IMG/VR virus record: IMGVR_UViG_3300005253_000221
Span: 1 to 50,906 of that record
Reading direction: 5' to 3' (one strand)
Origin: a virus
Length of the DNA stretch: 50,906 bases
The notes under the pieces were generated by a model, which was given only the letters and a program-made list of their open reading frames with translations, was not told the DNA's origin and ran no database searches. Of the stretch, positions 33,508 through 39,700 are shown one piece after another. The position numbers and the translations under genes were made by a program. Each line of letters opens with the position of its first letter. The first letter of the stretch is position 1.

Positions 33508-34347
33508 TTAAACTCCGCATAGCCCTTCACATTCATTCCCGAAAAGATCAGGATGAGAATTTTGTAGGTTCGCTTTAAAATCGATGGTGTCCAATGGAAC
33601 GCGGGAACTATGCAGATACGGGACACCCCGCATATTGTCGGTCTGTGCCTTAGTGTTCTGCAAATCTTTCTCGAATTGCACGGCCTTAGCGAATTCAACT
33701 GGTTCATCAGTCTTCAACCTCAGCCATTCCGTATCGTCGTGATACGGGCAATACACGCAGGCCGACCGCGGCGGCTTCGGGTAACCGTGATTCTTCATCC
33801 ATCGGAAGCAATCCTGCCGGGATATACCCATATCTATCAATGGCCATTCATGCTCACACCACGGCTCTCGGCTAGGCTTCATTCGGTGACTTTCATCTGT
33901 GGATATTCCGATCCAGCCTATCACACCCACCGTTTTTTGCCCCCGTTTTATGCCCCCAATTCGGCGTTGTGCTTTTATGAGTTCTCGTACTTTATAGTCA
34001 TATGTGCAAGCCCGTTGCATATGGCCCTTTTTACCGTTGGGTTCAAGCGTGAAACAGGGTATAAGGGATTTTGTCCATTGACCCTCTCGATCAGGCCGGT
34101 CACGCAACAGCAATGCCATATCGGTCAAACTCCCTTTGGTTACCTGAATAACCGGGTAGGGATACTTACTGCGTTGGATTTCACCAACAAGCCAGCCGAG
34201 CCATTTATACACACTCTGTGGCTCGGCTTGCGTGTCCGCGAATATAGCCGCATCTAAACGATGTTCGGTCTCGCCAGTGGCAGCCATTAGTGCCAATGTA
34301 GAACTTTGTACGCCAGCACCTAATGATAAGATTCGTGTGTGTTCCAC
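33508..34347 (-). CDS. PP-loop ATPase, PAPS reductase-like
   Basis: 279 residues from a GTG preceded by AGGAGACACC. The N-terminal SLGAGVQSSTLALMA is a PP-loop that binds ATP, followed by DAAIFADTQAE, as in phage PAPS reductase/DndC-like proteins. Cys residues at about 187-205 (CVYCPYHDD) may bind metal or sulfur. Members adenylate substrates for sulfur transfer, nucleobase or RNA modification. The specific reaction is unknown; no dnd operon is present. Confidence 0.75.
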   Translation of the reverse strand: MEHTRILSLGAGVQSSTLALMAATGETEHRLDAAIFADTQAEPQSVYKWLGWLVGEIQRSKYPYPVIQVTKGSLTDMALLLRDRPDREGQWTKSLIPCFTLEPNGKKGHMQRACTYDYKVRELIKAQRRIGGIKRGQKTVGVIGWIGISTDESHRMKPSREPWCEHEWPLIDMGISRQDCFRWMKNHGYPKPPRSACVYCPYHDDTEWLRLKTDEPVEFAKAVQFEKDLQNTKAQTDNMRGVPYLHSSRVPLDTIDFKANLQNSHPDLFGNECEGLCGV

Positions 34348-34375
34348 GGTGTCTCCTGTCTAAAACATACGCGAA

Positions 34376-34795
34376 TTAGTCGGTTACATGTACTGCCTCT
34401 ATGTATCCACGTAAGTCGCCTTTACTTATTCGTTTGGTCGCCGTAAATCCTTCACATTCCATCGGGTAATCTTCCGCTTGAATAATCTCGGCAGGGATGC
34501 AAATTTCTGGATCAAAATGACCACAGGACAGGAGACAATCGGCCAGACAATGTTTTCTCGCGTCTGAGTCCATGGACAATAGGTCGGATGTTGTGAGGCC
34601 ACAGCAGTCCAATGCCGATTTCCAACGACCCTTGTACAATAGGATGACGACGTGTTCAATCATGACCATCCCATCGGCTCCACACCCCGAGTCCAGGTCA
34701 GTAACCTGGACACATTCACAATATTCATCCTCCCAACTGGACAGGTCAATGTATGATCCGCCGTACTCAATATTACAATCGCCGTTGTACAACAT
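34376..34795 (-). CDS. Cys-rich hypothetical protein, 139 residues
   Basis: AAGGGGGAG ribosome binding site. Contains 12 Cys residues spread through the sequence, including CEC near residue 26, CC near 64 and ADCLLSC near 86, so disulfide or metal binding is likely. Acidic overall. No family recognised. Confidence 0.5.
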   Translation of the reverse strand: MLYNGDCNIEYGGSYIDLSSWEDEYCECVQVTDLDSGCGADGMVMIEHVVILLYKGRWKSALDCCGLTTSDLLSMDSDARKHCLADCLLSCGHFDPEICIPAEIIQAEDYPMECEGFTATKRISKGDLRGYIEAVHVTD

Positions 34796-34811
34796 GGTAG
34801 TCTCCCCCTTT

Positions 34812-34835
34812 CGACAATGCCTTCCGTGGCGTGCC
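34812..34835. repeat. 24-bp direct repeat, copy 1
   Basis: Identical to 35130-35153 and 318 bases away. It begins CGACAATGCCTTCCGTGG and ends GCGTGCC-like. Copy 1 lies in the leader before the Cys-rich gene; the in-frame sequence around it also resembles the small peptide encoded by copy 2 (RHGRHCR). Confidence 0.75.
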
Positions 34836-34925
34836 CTAGTGACTCGTGGTCCTAGTTCGGCGAATCCATTCGGCTTCTGGCTTAAGTATACGCAACAGAT
34901 TGTGACAGTGCAAATGTTGTTGCTG

Positions 34926-35102
34926 CTAAACCGATATGTTCTTGTACTGGTCCGTTCCCGTCATCCAACTATACCACAATCCCGTGGGTGTTTCCATAAT
35001 CACAGCCCCTTTGCGTGTGGGGTCAAGCATGATGCGCTTGTCCCTGTCCGTGTCCAGTACGGTTCGTTCTTGCGTCTCATAGTTGTAGAGTGGTCCTCGC
35101 AT
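34926..35102 (-). CDS. hypothetical protein, 58 residues
   Basis: Start ATG at 35102 with an excellent AGGAGGAT ribosome binding site. Begins MRGPLYNYETQERTVLDTD. Beta-rich, aromatic C-terminal half (GLWYSWM). No motif. The 90 bases after its stop, up to the next gene's leader, hold copy 1 of the 24-bp repeat and nothing else recognised. Confidence 0.6.
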   Translation of the reverse strand: MRGPLYNYETQERTVLDTDRDKRIMLDPTRKGAVIMETPTGLWYSWMTGTDQYKNISV

Positions 35103-35104
35103 GA

Positions 35105-35179
35105 CTAATCCTCCTGCTCAAAACATACACGACAATGCCTTCCGTGGCGTGCCATTGTTTTTGCTACTCGTCGATCCAT
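35105..35179 (-). CDS. 24-residue peptide with CxxC motif, encoded by repeat copy 2
   Basis: Begins MDRRVAKTMARHGRHCRVC and ends FEQED. It contains the 24-bp direct repeat (35130-35153). The start is 2 bases after the upstream stop but has no well-placed Shine-Dalgarno. Tentative. Confidence 0.3.
   Translation of the reverse strand: MDRRVAKTMARHGRHCRVCFEQED
35130..35153. repeat. 24-bp direct repeat, copy 2
   Basis: Identical to 34812-34835. Here it is within the possible 24-residue peptide ORF. The conserved translated core (ARHGRHCR) suggests coding origin rather than an operator. Confidence 0.7.
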
Positions 35180-35181
35180 AA

Positions 35182-35367
35182 TTAACAGGCTGGATCTCCC
35201 GTCCAGCCGCAAGCTACAGCGTGTTGATGCGACGCTGTAGAGGACGATCGCGCAATTTTATCAAGGCACCTCCTACACAAGTACTTCTCGCCGGCCTTTA
35301 ACGTCTCTTGGCTGTGTGTGGCGAGGGGAAGTTGCCCCCCGCATTTACTGCATTTTATAATACGCAT
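35182..35367 (-). CDS. zinc-ribbon protein, 61 residues
   Basis: AGGAGACTTT ribosome binding site. CSKC at residues 6-9 and CRRC at 31-34 form a treble-clef or ribbon zinc site. The C-terminal 25 residues carry two further Cys. It is the first gene of the leftward block after the control region. Confidence 0.6.
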   Translation of the reverse strand: MRIIKCSKCGGQLPLATHSQETLKAGEKYLCRRCLDKIARSSSTASHQHAVACGWTGDPAC

Positions 35368-35612
35368 AAAGTCTCCTATGATTTTAGATGGTCAACACCG
35401 CCTGAGCCAGCGTCAATTGATGTATTCCCTTTCGTTTATTTTAAGCATACCCAATGAATACACGAGATGCAAACACCTAAATGTCACGACTAGTAATGTA
35501 AATAAAGCCCTTAAGGGGTCAAAAACGCTACATTACTTGAATTATTATGTTGTAAGTGTTTATGCAGTAAGTGTTTAGCATTTCAAGTCTAGTGATAAGT
35601 ACTTGTTTCTCT

Positions 35613-35626
35613 ATTAGACTATAGGG
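35613..35626 (+). promoter_or_regulatory. ATTAGACTATAGGG element
   Basis: Followed by GAGA, giving ACTATAGGGGAGA. This resembles the initiating half of T7-type promoters, but no phage RNA polymerase gene is in the window. An inverted 13/14 match is at 35955-35968 and a shorter CTATAGGGA match lies on the minus strand near 35690. Confidence 0.4.
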
Positions 35627-35954
35627 GAGAAAGTATATAGGTAACGTATATGTAATAGGTTTACGTATATGTGTATTCCCTATAGAGAACAATGTAAAAA
35701 CCAATACTCGTCACTCGCCTTAGTCAGGTAGCCTGATTATAAATGCTTAGTGGAGCTTAGTTTAAGTGTTCACCTAGCTTAAGTAACGTAGCGTTTCTGG
35801 CCCAATAATGGCGAATACTCCTACCTTGAAGTCTAAGCGTGTGACATGTTAGCCGAGGGAAACATTGTTGTCCGGGCCCCAACATTGTTAGGCTAGCACC
35901 TAAGCAGAGGGGTAATTGACCTTCAGTCACCGATTCCACATATGCCGCACAAGG

Positions 35955-35968
35955 CCCTATAATCTAAT
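35955..35968 (-). promoter_or_regulatory. ATTAGATTATAGGG element, inverted copy
   Basis: Differs from the 35613 copy at one base and points leftward, toward the leftward genes. The complementary strand reads TATAAT, a consensus -10 hexamer. Whether it acts as phage or host promoter is unresolved. Confidence 0.4.
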
Positions 35969-36021
35969 TGGCCACCCAATACCCGATTTCTGAAGATCGT
36001 GGCTCCTACCCTATGTTACGG

Positions 36022-36105
36022 TCAGCACAGGGCAACGAACGCAGCGATGGCAAGTACAATGATGCCGGGCCAGTCCGATGCCCTGTACTTGAAGTAGATG
36101 CTCAT
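36022..36105 (-). CDS. 27-residue single-TM microprotein
   Basis: Begins MSIYFKYRASDWPG and ends in a hydrophobic helix (IIVLAIAAFVALC). The ATG is 1 base downstream of the preceding stop, with GGGA upstream. Length and C-terminal Cys match the microprotein at 33418-33501. Confidence 0.45.
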   Translation of the reverse strand: MSIYFKYRASDWPGIIVLAIAAFVALC

Positions 36106-36106
36106 C

Positions 36107-36265
36107 CTAATATCCCAGCCATCGGTAGAGTTCCACCCAACTCATGTCGGGTGTCTCGTCGTATCTGTCGATCAGTTGGTGTTCTGCCAAGATCGCCGCG
36201 TTCCGCTGAGCAGTGCGGGGTGTTCCGCACATGTCCAGCACCATTGCTCGTTCTAATGCGTCCAT
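36107..36265 (-). CDS. 52-residue protein, paralog of the next gene
   Basis: Starts MDALERAMVLDM and ends MSWVELYRWLGY. It shares the AIL-x-EH motif and the C-terminus with the protein at 36268-36429, showing a tandem duplication. Start is 2 bases after the upstream stop. Function unknown. Confidence 0.6.
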   Translation of the reverse strand: MDALERAMVLDMCGTPRTAQRNAAILAEHQLIDRYDETPDMSWVELYRWLGY

Positions 36266-36267
36266 GA

Positions 36268-36429
36268 TCAGTATCCCAGCCATTTGTAGAACTCTACCCA
36301 AGTCATGCCCTTTGTGGCGTCCCAGTCCTCAACGTCCGTATGACAATGTTCGCTCAATATGGCTACTCGGCTGGATTCACTTAATGGCCCTAGTTTGTCC
36401 ATTTCAGCACAGTGGTCTAATGAGTCCAT
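36268..36429 (-). CDS. 53-residue protein, paralog of the previous gene
   Basis: Starts MDSLDHCAEMDKLG and ends MTWVEFYKWLGY. Ribosome binding site AAAGGGG. It is the first gene of the leftward block. The paralogs have diverged strongly in the middle but keep the ends, implying selection on the helical C-terminus. Confidence 0.6.
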   Translation of the reverse strand: MDSLDHCAEMDKLGPLSESSRVAILSEHCHTDVEDWDATKGMTWVEFYKWLGY

Positions 36430-36547
36430 GGTGTAACCCCTTTCAGATTCTTAAGAGTACAATTGGCTACCCTAAGTCTGCGTAACAGTGGGTGAGTATG
36501 CAAACAAAATGTGCAAATACGCCTAAAAATCGCTGCAAATGGGGCTA

Positions 36548-36624
36548 TTATCGGGCCTATGTCGTTATCGGTCCTGCCCTGTACGCGAGGGATGACGACG
36601 TCCGATAACGCTCCTGTCCGATAA
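36548..36624. repeat. four TTATCGG sites, two direct and two inverted
   Basis: TTATCGG on the + strand at 36548-36554 and 36565-36571 (17 bases apart) and CCGATAA at 36602-36608 and 36618-36624 (16 apart). The halves form an imperfect inverted repeat with the pattern ATTATCGG-x-C...GTTATCGG. This is typical of an operator or origin iteron array bound by a dimeric protein. Confidence 0.65.
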
Positions 36625-36735
36625 TATCGCGACCCCCGGGGTACCACCCTCGGCATTATGGGACCCGCGGCGGGGTGAGTCCGTAACTGGACACCGCTCG
36701 TCTTGATGAAATTTTTATTTTTCCGGCCCAAGGGT

Positions 36736-36765
36736 GAGAAAATAGCCATATATTGATCGGTAGTA
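36736..36765 (+). promoter_or_regulatory. promoter-like motif, copy 1
   Basis: GAGAAAATAGCC then, with its first base 24 bases downstream of the motif start, GTAGTA; followed by TAGAAAGG. A second copy with identical spacing is at 37942-37971. Copy 1 lies 18 bases upstream of the start of the rightward block, so a promoter or regulator site is likely. Confidence 0.5.
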
Positions 36766-36782
36766 TAGAAAGGCGGTGTGAA

Positions 36783-37001
36783 ATGTTTGTGCACTCGAAT
36801 GAGGTGTTGTATCCGAGACCGAAGCATAGGTGGGGGGCGTTTAACGCCCGGCTGGACGCGGGGTTCAGGAGAAGGAAGCCCTCTGATTTCTGCACGATGT
36901 TCGGAAAGCCATTCTATGCCATGGACCGCCAGGAATTAGAGAAGGTGGCGTATATATTGGCCGACTCGATAATCGAGCGCGATAGTCACACAATATGGTA
37001 G
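36783..37001 (+). CDS. hypothetical basic protein, first gene of the rightward block
   Basis: 72 residues from the ATG at 36783, preceded by AAAGGCGGTG. N-terminal basic and aromatic segment (RPKHRWGAFNARLDAGFRRRK), C-terminal helix. No motif recognised. Confidence 0.55.
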   Translation: MFVHSNEVLYPRPKHRWGAFNARLDAGFRRRKPSDFCTMFGKPFYAMDRQELEKVAYILADSIIERDSHTIW

Positions 37002-37020
37002 AAAGGTAGGGGGCAGAATC

Positions 37021-37197
37021 GTGGATAATCGATTGTACGAAGATATTTGCGGGTTTACATACGTGTATGCGAAGATCTATTTGAAGTCGGTGGGCCTGTG
37101 GGATCGGAATAAGGATTATGACGGTTACACGATCGTAGAGACGGCGCGCCGCCATAGAGCGAAACAGTTCGGTATTGAAAGGCAGAGCGATGAATAG
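37021..37197 (+). CDS. hypothetical protein, 58 residues, GTG start
   Basis: GTG start after AGGTAGGGGGC. Begins MDNRLYEDICGFTYVYAK. Tyr-rich and basic at the C-terminus. Overlaps the next gene by 8 bases. No motif. Confidence 0.5.
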   Translation: MDNRLYEDICGFTYVYAKIYLKSVGLWDRNKDYDGYTIVETARRHRAKQFGIERQSDE

Positions 37198-37612
37198 CCG
37201 TTGCATAACCTGCGGTATGGAGGCACCGTGTGCGTGTCTTTATACCAGAAGGAAGCATAAACCTCGTGAGGAGGGCAGACAGATGAAGGTGATCAAAAGA
37301 CCCCGGCATTCCGGGAAAACGACCATATTGCTACATGCCATGGTAGCAGACGACGCAGCAGTTATGGTATGCCGGACGCGCGCAATCGCCCACGGCAAAT
37401 GGATAATGTCACAGGAGCTGGGATTGAAGCTGCACACAGATCGGTTTATCTCATTGGCCCATCTGCCATTAAAGGTACAGAATGAACGACTCTTCGTCGA
37501 CGACTTCGATTACATAAGTAGGTGCCATCCTCGGGACGCGGACAGATTGGCGCGGCGGGTTTCGGTCGTGACGGTATCAGATCACACCTCGAAAGGTAGG
37601 AGACATGAATAA
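37190..37612 (+). CDS. P-loop-like ATPase fragment with N-terminal Cys cluster
   Basis: 140 residues from the ATG at 37190 (AAAGGCAGAG upstream). CITCGMEAPCAC suggests a zinc site. A P-loop-like HSGKTTILLHAM follows at about residue 40, preceded by RPR instead of the usual Gly, and RLFVDDFDY (Walker B-like) at about 100. It resembles the first domain of a helicase or NTPase with the later motifs missing. Whether it hydrolyses NTP is uncertain. Confidence 0.5.
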   Translation: MNSRCITCGMEAPCACLYTRRKHKPREEGRQMKVIKRPRHSGKTTILLHAMVADDAAVMVCRTRAIAHGKWIMSQELGLKLHTDRFISLAHLPLKVQNERLFVDDFDYISRCHPRDADRLARRVSVVTVSDHTSKGRRHE

Positions 37613-37868
37613 ATTTGTTGATAGGCTGAATGGGTTGAGGGATCATGAGCGTTTGCCATTGCTCTATGAGGACTGGGTGGATAACTCTAGCAGGCACCCT
37701 ATGACAGCGACAGGTGAAATACTGTTGTACGCGTGGGTGGACGAAAGGGAAGCTAAAGATTTGGATGACGAGCAGCTAGTAGATCTCTTAAAGAGACGTG
37801 CAATATCAGTATTTGAGGACAAGATATTGATGTTGCGCGAAGAATGGTCGAACGATACGCCCCGATAA
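37605..37868 (+). CDS. hypothetical acidic helical protein, 87 residues
   Basis: Start overlaps the previous stop by 8 bases, ribosome binding site GGTAGGAG. Helical and acidic (EREAKDLDDEQLVDLLKRR). Codon use is like its neighbours. No motif. Confidence 0.55.
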   Translation: MNKFVDRLNGLRDHERLPLLYEDWVDNSSRHPMTATGEILLYAWVDEREAKDLDDEQLVDLLKRRAISVFEDKILMLREEWSNDTPR

Positions 37869-37931
37869 AAAATTATTTTTGCGGGAAATCACCCCTTAGA
37901 TAGACTTTTTGCAGAAAAAATCCATAAATGC

Positions 37932-38162
37932 GTGGATAAGCGAGAAAATAGCCCCCCATCGAAGGGTAGTACAGAGGGATACCAGTTTGAGCGGTTAGTC
38001 ACCGAGGAACTGGCCTTGACCAGGAAAACCTCTACGGTACGGCAGATAGGGGTTGATAGCCCACGAGGTAGGGTCATGATCCCGAGGACCTCGGATCTGC
38101 ACGGCCGAAAGGCCCACCCGAGCCTATACAAAATTGGGAAAAAATGGCCGGACGCGGGATAG
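37932..38162 (+). CDS. doubtful ORF over a possible structured RNA
   Basis: 76 codons from GTG at 37932, with no ribosome binding site. The second copy of the promoter-like motif (37942-37971) lies within its start, and hairpins fill the rest. The C-terminal part is basic. It may be spurious; see the ncRNA candidate. Confidence 0.25.
   Translation: MDKRENSPPSKGSTEGYQFERLVTEELALTRKTSTVRQIGVDSPRGRVMIPRTSDLHGRKAHPSLYKIGKKWPDAG
37942..37971 (+). promoter_or_regulatory. promoter-like motif, copy 2
   Basis: GAGAAAATAGCC with GTAGTA starting exactly 24 bases downstream, as in copy 1 at 36736-36765. The surrounding bases AT and AGA/GG are also conserved in position. Confidence 0.5.
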
Positions 38163-38221
38163 CGCATTGGTGGGCGGGGTGAATAGGATCAGCACCGAAA
38201 ACCCTGCCCGCCCCATTTTTT
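37972..38221 (+). ncRNA. candidate structured small RNA
   Basis: About 250 bases lie between the promoter-like motif and a terminator-like hairpin with T6 (38172-38221). Hairpins include GGG-TTGATA-like pairing at about 38050-38062 and nested CGAGGT/ACCTCG (38064-38069, 38088-38093) with GGG..CCC inside. No well-supported ORF occupies the segment. This is inferred from position and folding potential only. Confidence 0.35.
38172..38221 (+). terminator. Rho-independent terminator candidate
   Basis: GGGCGGG (38172-38178) pairs with CCCGCCC (38207-38213), followed by CCA and T6 (38216-38221). The 28-base loop is long for a terminator, so efficiency is uncertain. The next gene starts 15 bases later. 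Confidence 0.6.
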
Positions 38222-38235
38222 GAAGGGGGAACCAA

Positions 38236-38556
38236 ATGACTGATCACGAGAGGGTGAACCAGAGAGTTGAAGATGCGAATGCTCTGGTAGAAGCCAAGAA
38301 ATTGGTCCACGGGGTTGCGACACACAACGTAAATTTAGGGCCAGAACCCAATACGCCTTTGGGGGATCTCCTGGCGCGTGTGAATATAGAGATCGATCTG
38401 GCGCTGATCCGAATGGTCGGAATGACATCTGGAAAGATCAGGAGGAAACGACATGATCATAAGCGCAATGCTCTACGACCTGATGGACGCCACGACTGGG
38501 GATCTTCTTCTTGGGAACCGAGAACTTGGACAATACGAACGTATCGAGATAAGTGA
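38236..38556 (+). CDS. hypothetical protein, 106 residues
   Basis: Start after GAAGGGGGAACC. The N-terminal 70 residues look like a real helical protein. The last 35 are very basic and overlap the next gene by 104 bases in another frame, an unusually long overlap. No motif recognised. Confidence 0.5.
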   Translation: MTDHERVNQRVEDANALVEAKKLVHGVATHNVNLGPEPNTPLGDLLARVNIEIDLALIRMVGMTSGKIRRKRHDHKRNALRPDGRHDWGSSSWEPRTWTIRTYRDK

Positions 38557-38671
38557 CCGGATGCGAAGAGACATCATCATTCTGTGCACCAAGGAAAACC
38601 TGTCTGATGTCAAGCTGTTCTATGAAAAGTGTGCCGAGCGATATAAAATTCATCTGGAGGCCGTGACATGA
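38453..38671 (+). CDS. hypothetical protein, 72 residues
   Basis: Strong AGGAGG ribosome binding site, start inside the preceding gene. Mixed alpha/beta. Ends in an ATGA overlap with the Tat-like protein gene. No motif. Confidence 0.6.
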   Translation: MIISAMLYDLMDATTGDLLLGNRELGQYERIEISDRMRRDIIILCTKENLSDVKLFYEKCAERYKIHLEAVT

Positions 38672-38835
38672 ATAGGAGACAGCTGCTTAAAACGATCTGC
38701 GCGGCTCCACTCATCGGGTTAGTAAAGCCGAAAGACATCATCGAGCCAGTGAAATGGGTTAAGTATTCAACGCCGTGTGATACCACGAGCAATGTTGGTA
38801 TAGAGTGGTTTAGGTACGATATGGGCATCATCTAG
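38668..38835 (+). CDS. 55-residue protein with Tat-like signal sequence
   Basis: Begins MNRRQLLKTICAAPLIGL: a twin-arginine motif RRQLLK followed by a short hydrophobic core. Preceded by GGAGG; ATG overlaps the upstream stop. It might be exported through the host Tat system, or the segment may be a plain membrane anchor. The mature part has one Cys and aromatic residues. Function unknown. Confidence 0.55.
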   Translation: MNRRQLLKTICAAPLIGLVKPKDIIEPVKWVKYSTPCDTTSNVGIEWFRYDMGII

Positions 38836-38847
38836 GAAGGTGGAGAA

Positions 38848-39006
38848 ATGACAGACCAAGAACTCATAGACAACGGCACGATATGCCGCATAACTCAACA
38901 TTACTGGGCAACAGGTGACGGGAAGCACTATCATTGTGACCCATATCGGTATTGCATGACCTGTGGCCTTGTCGAAGAGCAGACCTGGACCAAGGTGGCC
39001 AGATGA
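38848..39006 (+). CDS. 52-residue zinc-ribbon-like protein
   Basis: Starts after GGTGGAGAA. Cys13, Cys30, Cys36 and Cys39 with nearby His suggest a zinc site (YCMTCGL). The stop overlaps the RNA ligase start (ATGA). Function unknown; co-translated with the ligase. Confidence 0.5.
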   Translation: MTDQELIDNGTICRITQHYWATGDGKHYHCDPYRYCMTCGLVEEQTWTKVAR

Positions 39007-39539
39007 TCGAGTTCCAAAAGTTTCCAAAGATACCCAGATACAAGCGCACTGTCATCGTGACCGAGAAGATCGACGGCACCAATGCGCAGATTTTTATCGG
39101 CGAGGATGGCCAAATTCTGATCGGTAGCCGGAATCGGTGGATTTCAACAGAAGATGATAATTATGGATTCGCAGATTGGGTCCGTGGACACGAATATGAA
39201 CTTCTGAAGCTCGGACCTGGTCGCCACTTCGGCGAATGGTGGGGCAGCGGAATTCAGCGCGGTTATGGCCTCGACCACAAGCGCTTCAGCCTGTTCAACG
39301 TAGGCCGGTGGAAAGAGCCCGCTACCCTACCCGAGCGCGTACATGTCGTTCCGATCTTGTGGCAGGGACAGGTTGAAGATCTGAATGTCCCCCACCTTAT
39401 GGCGAAATTGAAACTGGGCGGCAGTTGGGCAGCACCCGGGTTCTATAATCCAGAGGGAATCGTCGTCTATCACACTGCGGCGAAGCAGTGCTTCAAAGTG
39501 ACATATGACCACGACGAAAAAGGGAAAGAAAGCCTATGA
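39003..39539 (+). CDS. RNA ligase (T4 Rnl2-like nucleotidyltransferase)
   Basis: 178 residues from the ATG at 39003. Motif I VTEKIDGTN carries the lysine that is adenylylated. SRNRW, HFGEWWGSGI, motif IIIa FSLFNVGRW, motif IV PEGIVVY and motif V CFKVTYDHDE follow in order. It is a minimal ligase without a large C-terminal domain. RNA ligases seal nicked RNAs such as cleaved tRNA anticodon loops. It lies 1.5 kb upstream of the tRNA cluster. Confidence 0.85.
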   Translation: MIEFQKFPKIPRYKRTVIVTEKIDGTNAQIFIGEDGQILIGSRNRWISTEDDNYGFADWVRGHEYELLKLGPGRHFGEWWGSGIQRGYGLDHKRFSLFNVGRWKEPATLPERVHVVPILWQGQVEDLNVPHLMAKLKLGGSWAAPGFYNPEGIVVYHTAAKQCFKVTYDHDEKGKESL

Positions 39540-39700
39540 CTGGGGAGGAGTTCGAGTACAAATCAGGCGCTTATTTAAAACAACATAGGGTGACGGAATT
39601 CCCCGGGACACAACGGAGCACGTCTGACCGACCTCCAGTGACCCAAAGCCCTATGTACACGGAGGGAAACCATGGATGCAGAATTCAAGGAACTTCTTAA
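39536..39700 (+). CDS. hypothetical protein, 54 residues
   Basis: The ATG overlaps the ligase stop (ATGA). Begins MTGEEFEYKSGAYLKQHR. Polar and Pro/Ser/Thr-rich, likely disordered. Tentative, supported by the overlap pattern. Confidence 0.4.
   Translation: MTGEEFEYKSGAYLKQHRVTEFPGTQRSTSDRPPVTQSPMYTEGNHGCRIQGTS

Larger units (their letters stand above)
35368..36021. other. AT-rich control region, candidate origin/regulatory segment
   Basis: About 650 bases without a convincing gene. It holds a 9-bp inverted repeat AGTAATGTA/TACATTACT (35492-35500, 35529-35537), a palindrome CCCTTAAGGG (35508-35517), two GTAAGTGTTTA direct repeats (35552-35562, 35567-35577), repeated ACGTATATGT near 35645 and 35664, and AACATTGTT twice near 35861 and 35882. 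Two ATTAGA(C/T)TATAGGG motifs in opposite orientation lie at 35613-35626 (+) and 35955-35968 (-). AT content is higher than in neighbouring genes. Confidence 0.6.
36430..36782. other. divergent intergenic region with iteron-like sites
   Basis: No convincing gene between the leftward and rightward units. It holds the four TTATCGG sites (36548-36624), a GC-rich stretch around 36630-36690, an AT-rich tract at 36700-36722 and a promoter-like motif at 36736-36765. It probably drives or regulates the rightward accessory block. Confidence 0.6.

Noticed and set aside
35613-35690. Genuine T7-type promoters
   Set aside because: Only the CTATAGGG half matches, the upstream half is absent and no single-subunit RNA polymerase gene is encoded. 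Kept only as a finding.
36213-36485. + strand 90-codon ORF in the control region
   Set aside because: It is antisense to the paralogous minus-strand genes that have matching protein sequences.
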